Below the pieces are notes generated by a model. That model worked only from the letters and a program-made list of their open reading frames with translations, searched no databases and was not told where the DNA came from. 10,212 nucleotides of DNA from Gemmatimonadota bacterium (GTDB lineage Bacteria; Gemmatimonadota; Gemmatimonadetes; Gemmatimonadales; GWC2-71-9), in NCBI GenBank assembly GCA_025360265.1, contig JANYCP010000115.1:1-10212 (forward strand), in the 5' to 3' direction. Shown piece by piece: positions 5,622 through 10,212 of the stretch (position 1 is the first letter of the stretch; each line of letters begins with the position of its first letter). A program made the translations under genes and the position numbers.

Positions 5622-6077
5622 ATGGCAGTCCTCGACAGCGACAAGGTCGTCACCCGGCTTCGGGCGGCATTCAATCATGGTTCGGCTCAACCAGCGCTGC
5701 TCGCGCTGGCAGCCCAGCTGATTCGCGATGCCGGCCCGCCGTACACCTCGGTGTACCTCTATATGCTGCACGGCGACCAGTTGGTACTGGAAGGGCACAG
5801 TGGGCGCGATACCGAGCATACCCATATCGCCGTGGGGCACGGCGTCTGCGGCACGGCGGTCGCCACCGGTGAAGACCAGAACGTCGGCGATGTGCAGGGT
5901 GTCGAGAATTACATCGCGTGCAACCTGTTCACGCGATCAGAGCTCGTGGTGCTGATTCGTCGCGGCCCGAAGATCCTCGGACAGATCGACGTCGATTCGG
6001 ACGTGCCAGATCCATTCACCGATGATGAACAGCGCGCGGTGCGCGCAATCGCCGATGCGCTGGCGGTGCTGCTCTGA
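5622..6077 (+). CDS. GAF-domain protein, free methionine-(R)-sulfoxide reductase-like
   Basis: The 151-aa product is a single GAF domain. Family knowledge: fRMsr (MsrC) is a stand-alone GAF enzyme that reduces free Met-R-sulfoxide with thioredoxin. Its E. coli form uses C84, C94 and C118 plus E125, D141 and D143. Aligning on 'GHGVCGTAVATG' and 'NYIACNLFTRSELVV', I see C76 and C100 spaced 24 apart as in C94/C118. E107, D123 and D125 (IDVDSD) fall at the expected offsets. The C84 position is H66, so one recycling cysteine is missing. It may be an active variant using two cysteines, or a GAF sensor that has kept the pocket. The E. coli numbers are from memory. Start: the ATG at 5622 has AAAGGA (5609-5614) 7 nt upstream; frames further upstream run antisense to ecfS. 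It is followed after 8 nt by the hydrolase, so the two are probably cotranscribed. Confidence 0.78.
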   Translation: MAVLDSDKVVTRLRAAFNHGSAQPALLALAAQLIRDAGPPYTSVYLYMLHGDQLVLEGHSGRDTEHTHIAVGHGVCGTAVATGEDQNVGDVQGVENYIACNLFTRSELVVLIRRGPKILGQIDVDSDVPDPFTDDEQRAVRAIADALAVLL

Positions 6078-6085
6078 TCCGCAGT

Positions 6086-6922
6086 GTGCGCGGCGTCGAC
6101 CTGTACGAGTATCGCAGCGGCGAGGGTCCGGAAGTCGTAGTCCTGCACGGCGGCCCCGGCGCGCACCACGACTATCTCCTGCCGGGCTTCGACCTGCTCG
6201 CACGGGGGCGCACGCTGGTGTATTACGACCAGCGTGGTGGTGGCCGCTCGCCGGTGGGACGCGACGTTCCTGTTGGCTGGCGCGAACATGTCGATGATCT
6301 CGAGGCGTTGCGAAGTATCTGGGGCATCGACCGACTGGATCTCTGTGGCTACTCGTGGGGTGCCCTTCTCGCGATGCTGTATGCGATCACCTATCCGCGG
6401 CGGATTGCGTCCCTCGCGCTTGTCTCGCCAGCACCTGCTGCCAAGAATGAACGACTTGCCTTCGAACAAAATCTCACGCGGCGCAACGCCACACCGGAGC
6501 TGGTCGCTGCACGCTCAGCGCTTTCAGCGAGCGGTCTTCGGTCGCAGGATGTCGCGGCGTACAACCAGCGACTCTTCGAGTTGGCTGTGTCCGGCTACTT
6601 CCACGATCCGCAGCTCGCATCGCAACTCACGCCGTTTCGCATCACCGGTCGCACGCAGCAGGAAGTCTGGAATTCCCTCGGTGACGATTTTGACCTCCGC
6701 CCGGAGCTCGCCCGTCTGGACGTGCGCGCGCTCGTTGTGCATGGCGATGACGATCCGATTCCGCTGCCGTCGGCTGCGGCCACGGCCCACGCACTGAAGG
6801 GGCCGCTGGTGGTGTTGCCGGATTGCGGGCACGTGCCGTACATCGAGGCGCCGGAGGCATTTGTCGCGGCGTTGGATGGGTTCTTGCCGAACGAGTCGCG
6901 AGTCGCGAGTCGCGGGTCGTGA
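6086..6922 (+). CDS. Alpha/beta hydrolase, proline iminopeptidase-like (peptidase family S33)
   Basis: The 278-aa product has the full alpha/beta hydrolase set. The oxyanion-hole motif is HGGPGAHHDY (21-30) and the strand/turn is YYDQRGGGRS (46-55). The nucleophile elbow is GYSWG with S90, the acid is in HGDDDPI (D222 or D223) and the histidine is in CGHVPYIE (H249). HGGPG plus DQRGxGRS is characteristic of S33 proline iminopeptidases and related amidases or esterases, so aminopeptidase activity is likely but unproven. There is no signal peptide. The GTG at 6086 has no clear ribosome binding site; with an 8-nt gap after the GAF stop, translational coupling is probable. The last nine residues (ESRVASRGS, 270-278) are encoded by a heptamer repeat, and the TGA stop arises in its last, variant unit. 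They lie beyond the fold and look like an acquired tail. The stop overlaps the next gene by 4 nt (GTGA). Confidence 0.85.
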   Translation: MRGVDLYEYRSGEGPEVVVLHGGPGAHHDYLLPGFDLLARGRTLVYYDQRGGGRSPVGRDVPVGWREHVDDLEALRSIWGIDRLDLCGYSWGALLAMLYAITYPRRIASLALVSPAPAAKNERLAFEQNLTRRNATPELVAARSALSASGLRSQDVAAYNQRLFELAVSGYFHDPQLASQLTPFRITGRTQQEVWNSLGDDFDLRPELARLDVRALVVHGDDDPIPLPSAAATAHALKGPLVVLPDCGHVPYIEAPEAFVAALDGFLPNESRVASRGS

Positions 6923-6923
6923 G
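6893..6923. repeat. Heptanucleotide tandem repeat, unit GAGTCGC, in the hydrolase 3' end
   Basis: Three perfect copies of GAGTCGC (6893-6913) are followed by a variant GGGTCGT (6914-6920) and a partial GAG (6921-6923). The array lies inside the coding end of the hydrolase, and the GTGA stop/start junction with the next gene (6919-6922) falls at the boundary of its last units. Seven is not a multiple of three, so each unit is read in a different frame and a one-unit gain or loss would change the hydrolase C-terminus and shift its stop. Confidence 0.9.
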
Positions 6924-7578
6924 CGACGCGTTGCGGGCACACCCGTTCGAGTTGTTGTTCGCGGTATTTCGCGCTGAGCGTTTTCCAGCGATTCGTGCCG
7001 CGATTGGCGAAGGTGACGACGTCAACGCATTTGTGCTTGCAGCGCCGGCGCTGGAGTTGCTCCGCGAGCTTCGTCCCGATGAAGGATTGGGAGATGGCAC
7101 CGACGACTTCGTGGCGCTGGTGCATGCGGCGTATCTCTATTGGCGTGACGGAGAGCAGATGAAGCTGCTGGATGAAGCGGAGACACGAGCGCTGACGCTC
7201 CGTCGTCCTGACCCAGAACGCCGTGGCGGGGAGGGACCACCAGACTCGCCCACGACGTATGTTCAACTCGCACCGCGGATCTTCTGGGCACAACTGGATC
7301 CCGAAGCCGCCTTCGAGCCGCTCGATGGCGCCTTTGCGATCCCGGTGGACAGCGCAACGCTGCGACTGGTGGCCTGTTTCGGTGTGCACGAGCGACGGCC
7401 GGGCGTTTCGATTGTGACGGTGCAAGGTTCGCTGCCGCTGATGGCAAAGCGGCAGGACGGCACGAAATTGTTTGCGCCGACGATGCCGGGTGGCGATGCG
7501 GCACACCTGCATGCCGTGAGTGAACCCGACGAACTGCTGCTGCTCGGCTGGCGCGCCATGAGCGACGGAGGAACCTGA
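6919..7578 (+). CDS. Hypothetical protein, 219 aa, no recognised family
   Basis: I do not recognise this protein. From the GTG at 6919 it is 219 aa, soluble and acidic overall, with no signal peptide or membrane segment. An N-terminal helical part (about 2-95: 'HPFELLFAVFRAERFPAIRAAI', 'DDFVALVHAAYLYWRDGEQMKLLDE') is split by a charged Pro/Gly linker (97-112) from a beta-rich C-terminal part (about 113-212: 'YVQLAPRIFWAQL', 'ATLRLVACFGVHERR'). The C-terminal part ends in 'ELLLLGWRAM'. No catalytic motif stands out. The frame is open back to 6823, but that stretch lies out of frame over the hydrolase. The GTG overlapping the hydrolase TGA fits coupling. The ribosome binding region is occupied by the GAGTCGC repeat. 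It ends 1 nt before polX, suggesting one operon from the GAF gene to nth. Confidence 0.75.
   Translation: MSDALRAHPFELLFAVFRAERFPAIRAAIGEGDDVNAFVLAAPALELLRELRPDEGLGDGTDDFVALVHAAYLYWRDGEQMKLLDEAETRALTLRRPDPERRGGEGPPDSPTTYVQLAPRIFWAQLDPEAAFEPLDGAFAIPVDSATLRLVACFGVHERRPGVSIVTVQGSLPLMAKRQDGTKLFAPTMPGGDAAHLHAVSEPDELLLLGWRAMSDGGT
7567..7573 (+). promoter_or_regulatory. Shine-Dalgarno for polX
   Basis: GGAGGAA lies 6 nt before the ATG at 7580 and inside the last codons of the preceding gene. It supports the first ATG over the in-frame ATGs at 7586 and 7589. Confidence 0.7.
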
Positions 7579-7579
7579 G

Positions 7580-9301
7580 ATGGCGATGATGGATCGGGCC
7601 GGTGTTGCGCGGTCGCTGGAACAGATTGCTTCCTACCTCGAGATCAAGGGTGAGAATCCCTTCCGCGTACGCGCGTTCACCGCAGCGGCGAAGAGCATCA
7701 CCGGTTTCTCCGGCGAACTCGATGCCGCGATCGCCGACGGCTCGCTCGCGCAAATGAAGGGAATCGGACCGGCCATCCTGCAGATCATCACCGAGCTGGT
7801 CACCTGCGGCCGCTCCAGTCTGCTCGAGGAACTGCACGCGGCGGTGCCGCCGGGATTGGTAGACATGCTTGCCATCCCCGGTCTCGGCGTCGCCAAGATC
7901 CGCCAGATCCAGGACACGCTCGGCATCGAGTCGCTTCCCGAACTCGAAGACGCCGCGCGCGACGGACGGCTTGCGGCGCTGCCGCGGTTTGGTCAGCGCA
8001 CGGCGGAAAAGACGCTCGCGGGAATCGCGTTCTTGCGCCAAGCAAGTGGCTGGCGCCTGTCGCATCACGCGGCGCAGGAGGCCGAGGCGTTCCGGGAAGC
8101 ATTTGCGAAACTGCCGCACATTCTAACGGCACATACCGCGGGTGAGGCGCGCCGCCGCTGCGAAGTGGTGCGCGATCTCGTGACGGTGCTAGTGGCCGAC
8201 GTGCCGCCCGAGGAAGTCTTCCGTCAGCTGGGCGCGATGCCGGGCGTCGGTGAAATCGCCGGCGACGACGAACGTCGTGCCACGCTGCGCTTCGCCGGCG
8301 GCGGCAGCGTACAGGTGATTGTGACCCCGCCGCAGAACCTCGGGGCCGTGTTGGTTCAGGCCACCGGGAGCGAGGGTCACCTCGCGGCACTGTCGCAAGT
8401 GGCGACCAGCAAGGGCTTCAATCTCGCCGGTGTGGCACTCTGGCAGGGAAGCCGGTTTGTACCGACCCCCACCGAAGAAGCGCTGTATGCCGCGCTCGAC
8501 CTGCCGTGGATCCCGCCCGAACTGCGCGAGTCAGGCGCTGAGGTTGCTCGGCCCGTGCCGCGCCTGCTTGAGCGCGGTGACCTGCGCGGCTTCCTCCATT
8601 GCCACACCAGCGCGTCGGACGGCACGAACACCATTTCGCAAATCGTGGCCGCGTGTCAGGCGGAGGGATACCAGTACGTCGGCATCACCGATCATTCGCG
8701 GGCTGCTGCGTACGCTGGCGGGTTGTCGCCCGAACGGATCCAGGAGCAATGGGCCGAGATCGATGCGATCAATGCAACACTGAAAGACTTCCGCGTGCTC
8801 AAGGGGATCGAAAGCGACATTCTCGTCGATGGGGCACTCGACTACCCGGAGGACATGCTCGCCGGCTTTGATTTCATCATCGGCTCAATCCATTCGCGAT
8901 TCAATCTCTCCAAAGAAGAGATGACGGAACGCGTCTGCCATGCGATGGACTCGAAATACCTCACCATACTCGGGCACCCGACCGGGCGGCTGCTGCTGTC
9001 GCGTGAATCATATGCGATTGACCTTGAGCAGGTGTTCGACAAGGCAGCGGCGACCGGTGTGGCGATCGAGATCAACGCCGATCCACATCGTCTTGATCTT
9101 GATTGGCGTGTGCTTGCCAGTGCGCGTGAACGGGGCATCATGATTTCGATCGGCGCTGACGCGCACAACCTCGCAGGATTGGCCAACGTGCAGTTCGGCG
9201 TCGGCCTCGCGCGCAAGGGCGGGCTGGGGCCCGATGCGATTCTGAATTGCCGGGATGCGGATGGCTTCTTGAACTTTGCGCGGGGCAGGAGGGGGAACTG
9301 A
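7580..9301 (+). CDS. polX: PolX-family protein: degenerate polymerase domain plus intact PHP nuclease
   Basis: At 573 aa it has the normal length and domain order of bacterial PolX. Helix-hairpin-helix motifs lie at 59-70 (MKGIGPAILQII) and 99-110 (IPGLGVAKIRQI), with a weaker third near 134-146. The palm is about 170-300, then the 'IPPELRE' linker (311-317) and a C-terminal PHP domain (338-570). The palm has lost its chemistry. The usual GSxRRG...GDID reads GEARRR...RDLV (188-201), leaving D199 alone; the third Asp is Q245 (SVQVIV). The nucleotide-pocket YFTGSxxHN reads QATGSEGHL (259-267). DNA synthesis is thus unlikely. The PHP site looks complete: H340, H342, D347, H372, E411, H438, H466, D526, H528. 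In known bacterial PolX this domain gives 3'-5' exonuclease and AP-endonuclease activity. The gene is probably coupled to nth through a 4-nt overlap, suggesting a repair role as a nuclease. Confidence 0.9.
   Translation: MAMMDRAGVARSLEQIASYLEIKGENPFRVRAFTAAAKSITGFSGELDAAIADGSLAQMKGIGPAILQIITELVTCGRSSLLEELHAAVPPGLVDMLAIPGLGVAKIRQIQDTLGIESLPELEDAARDGRLAALPRFGQRTAEKTLAGIAFLRQASGWRLSHHAAQEAEAFREAFAKLPHILTAHTAGEARRRCEVVRDLVTVLVADVPPEEVFRQLGAMPGVGEIAGDDERRATLRFAGGGSVQVIVTPPQNLGAVLVQATGSEGHLAALSQVATSKGFNLAGVALWQGSRFVPTPTEEALYAALDLPWIPPELRESGAEVARPVPRLLERGDLRGFLHCHTSASDGTNTISQIVAACQAEGYQYVGITDHSRAAAYAGGLSPERIQEQWAEIDAINATLKDFRVLKGIESDILVDGALDYPEDMLAGFDFIIGSIHSRFNLSKEEMTERVCHAMDSKYLTILGHPTGRLLLSRESYAIDLEQVFDKAAATGVAIEINADPHRLDLDWRVLASARERGIMISIGADAHNLAGLANVQFGVGLARKGGLGPDAILNCRDADGFLNFARGRRGN
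9287..9297 (+). promoter_or_regulatory. Strong Shine-Dalgarno pointing to a CTG start for nth
   Basis: AGGAGG (9287-9292) lies at the end of polX, followed by GGGAA and then CTG at 9298, a 5-nt spacing. No ATG, GTG or TTG in the nth frame lies within range downstream. The only upstream alternative is a TTG at 9247 with no purine run before it. Confidence 0.7.
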
Positions 9302-9954
9302 GTCCCCGCGAATCACTCGCCGCGACCCGCGCGCGCACGATCAGGGTTCTTTCAGGTCTCAAGGCGCTCTATCCCGACGCGCATTGTGAACTCGACTTCC
9401 GCAATCCGTACGAACTCACGGCGGCGACGATTCTTTCGGCGCAATGCACCGATGTGCGCGTCAACTTGGTGACGCCGGAACTCTTCCGCCGCTGGCCAGA
9501 TCCGTATGCCATGGCGCAGGCGCAGCAGGAAGACGTTGAAGCGGTGATTCGTTCCACCGGATTCTTTCGCAACAAGGCGAAGAACCTGATCGGGATGGCG
9601 CAGGCCGTGGTGGCGAATCACAACGGTGAAATCCCGCGCACCATGGAGGAACTCCGTCCGATTCCAGGGATCGGACGCAAGACGGCGAATTGTGTTCTCG
9701 GCAACGCGTACGGATTGAGTGAGGGAATCACAGTCGACACTCACGTGATCCGGTTGTCGCACTTGCTGCGGCTTTCCCGTGAGAGCGACCCCGAGAAGCT
9801 CGAGCAGTCGCTGATGAAACTGGTGTCGCGCGAAGACTGGGCGATGGTGAGCCACTTGCTGATCTGGCATGGGCGGCGAGTCTGTATCGCCAACCGGCCG
9901 AAGTGCGGCGAGTGCGGGATCGCGGGGCTCTGTCCGTCGGCGGGGACCGTGTAG
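9298..9954 (+). CDS. nth: Endonuclease III (DNA glycosylase/AP lyase, [4Fe-4S])
   Basis: From CTG 9298 the protein is 218 aa, the usual length. Nth removes oxidised pyrimidines and cleaves the abasic site by beta-elimination. Conserved blocks are 'ILSAQCTDVRVN' (45-56) and the helix-hairpin-helix 'PIPGIGRKTANCVL' (121-134) with catalytic lysine K128. 'TVDTHVIRL' (145-153) carries catalytic aspartate D147. The cluster motif is Cx6Cx2Cx5C: C196, C203, C206, C212. All key residues are present. The start is unusual: no ATG or GTG exists near the expected N-terminus, while CTG (9298-9300) overlaps the polX TGA (CTGA, 4 nt) and has an ideal Shine-Dalgarno. Starting at the TTG of 9247 would add 17 residues translated out of frame from polX. 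The TAG stop lies inside the second 28-bp palindrome. Partnership with the PolX nuclease in base excision repair is inferred from coupling. Confidence 0.9.
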   Translation: MSPRESLAATRARTIRVLSGLKALYPDAHCELDFRNPYELTAATILSAQCTDVRVNLVTPELFRRWPDPYAMAQAQQEDVEAVIRSTGFFRNKAKNLIGMAQAVVANHNGEIPRTMEELRPIPGIGRKTANCVLGNAYGLSEGITVDTHVIRLSHLLRLSRESDPEKLEQSLMKLVSREDWAMVSHLLIWHGRRVCIANRPKCGECGIAGLCPSAGTV

Positions 9955-9978
9955 GGGCGCGGCACGCTGCGCCCTTAC
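9951..9978. repeat. 28-bp intergenic palindrome, copy 2
   Basis: Arms GTAGGGGCGCGGC (9951-9963) and GCTGCGCCCTTAC (9966-9978) flank a central AC; most positions pair. Compared with copy 1 read in the plsC direction, the downstream arm is identical over 13 nt and the upstream arm differs at two positions. The nth TAG stop (9952-9954) lies in the left arm, just as the plsC TAA lies in copy 1. Each gene ends in GTG (Val) directly before the stop. The element ends 9 nt before the cyclophilin ATG. No T-tract follows. Confidence 0.85.
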
Positions 9979-9981
9979 ATT
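9976..9981 (+). promoter_or_regulatory. Possible -10 box for a leaderless cyclophilin mRNA
   Basis: TACATT ends 6 nt before the ATG at 9988. This is the distance at which transcription would begin at the start codon itself. No Shine-Dalgarno lies between the palindrome and the ATG (ATTACGCCC), which is what a leaderless gene would show. The first half of the box is the end of the palindrome. No -35 box is seen, so this is a weak call. Confidence 0.3.
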
Positions 9982-9987
9982 ACGCCC

Positions 9988-10212
9988 ATGTCCAAAACCG
10001 CTCAGTTCGAAACCGACAAAGGACCCATCACGGTTGAGCTCTTCGACAAAGAAGCTCCCGGTACGGTCGCTAACTTCGAGAAGCTTGCCAACGAGGAGTT
10101 CTACGACGGCACGCGCTTCCACCGCGTCATCGACAATTTCATGGTCCAGGGTGGTGACCCGCTTTCCAAGGTCGCCAACAATCCGCGCGCCGGTACCGGG
10201 GGCCCGGGTTAC
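9988..10212 (+). CDS. Peptidyl-prolyl cis-trans isomerase, cyclophilin type (partial, 5' end)
   Basis: The first 75 codons of a cyclophilin are present; the gene runs off the right edge. Cyclophilins catalyse cis-trans isomerisation of Xaa-Pro bonds during folding. The N-terminus 'FETDKGPITVELFDKEAPGT' leads into 'VANFEKLANEEFYDGTRFHR'. Then comes the active-site block 'FHRVIDNFMVQGGDP' (44-58), with catalytic R46, F51, Q54 and the GGDP turn. 'GTGGPGY' (69-75) matches the next conserved loop. No signal peptide is present, so it is probably a cytoplasmic PpiB-like form. The ATG follows the palindrome by 9 nt with no Shine-Dalgarno, which raises the possibility of a leaderless transcript. Confidence 0.92.
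   Translation, partial: MSKTAQFETDKGPITVELFDKEAPGTVANFEKLANEEFYDGTRFHRVIDNFMVQGGDPLSKVANNPRAGTGGPGY

Noticed and set aside
5530..5625. Riboswitch upstream of ecfS
   Set aside because: Only about 50 nt separate the ecfS and GAF starts, too short for known vitamin riboswitches, and no conserved core is seen.
4254..5840. 528-aa minus-strand frame that would fuse a long N-terminal extension to EcfT
   Set aside because: The first about 284 residues run out of frame over ecfS and antisense to the GAF gene, and are Arg/His-rich with no domain. The ATG at 4988 with the ATGA overlap gives a normal EcfT.
6595..7512. 305-aa minus-strand frame opposite the hydrolase and unknown genes
   Set aside because: No motif and a biased composition. 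It overlaps the alpha/beta hydrolase catalytic region on the other strand.
7022..8119. 365-aa minus-strand frame opposite the unknown gene and polX
   Set aside because: Arg-rich, low-complexity translation typical of the antisense of GC-rich genes. It crosses two real genes that have motifs, ribosome binding sites and tight junctions.
9352..10122. 256-aa minus-strand frame opposite nth and the cyclophilin
   Set aside because: Antisense shadow of two genes with complete active-site motifs. It also runs through the palindrome.

Overview
The window is GC-rich bacterial chromosome, densely coded, with short intergenic gaps and no rRNA, tRNA, CRISPR array, phage gene or insertion sequence that I can see. 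Strong G/C third-position bias makes long antisense shadow ORFs common. Gene content (a PolX fused to a PHP domain next to endonuclease III, a small GAF protein of free-methionine-sulfoxide-reductase type, a HEAT-repeat protein behind an ECF transporter, GTG starts) and the style of the intergenic repeats suggest Gemmatimonadota or a similar deep-branching soil/freshwater phylum. That placement is an inference, not a proof.

Layout. The tail of an unrecognised gene (2-106, +) ends before a rho-independent terminator and a heptanucleotide repeat. Next is a secreted DUF411/CopG-like copper-binding protein (240-704, +). It converges on a PlsC-type acyltransferase (738-1475, -) across a 28-bp palindrome. 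A strong hairpin built of heptamers separates plsC from the HEAT-repeat gene (1563-2621, -). That gene is the last member of an apparent minus-strand operon, transcribed ecfS (5572-4985), ecfT (4988-4254), ecfA with degenerate nucleotide-binding motifs (4254-3421), ecfA with degenerate signature (3431-2643), then HEAT. The first four overlap by 1-11 nt. A short divergent promoter region separates ecfS from a plus-strand run: GAF protein (5622-6077), alpha/beta hydrolase (6086-6922), unknown 219-aa protein (6919-7578), polX (7580-9301), nth (9298-9954) and the start of a cyclophilin (9988 to the window end).

How the genes work together. The ECF genes make a complete four-part importer of unknown substrate. 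Its two ATPases have complementary defects: every loss falls in the same composite ATP site, predicting one working and one dead site. PolX keeps a complete PHP nuclease site but has lost two of the three polymerase aspartates. It appears translationally coupled to nth, whose best start is a CTG inside the polX stop overlap behind a strong Shine-Dalgarno. A nuclease-only PolX working on ends made by Nth is a reasonable hypothesis.

Two families of small repeats lie at gene ends. One is a 28-bp palindrome, two copies, each supplying the stop codon of the gene it follows. The other is a set of 7-bp repeats of the general form GAGNNNN at three junctions, each with a different unit. In one case the repeat encodes a protein's C-terminus and its stop. 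These repeats, the asymmetric ECF ATPase pair and the degenerate PolX are the parts most worth a second look.
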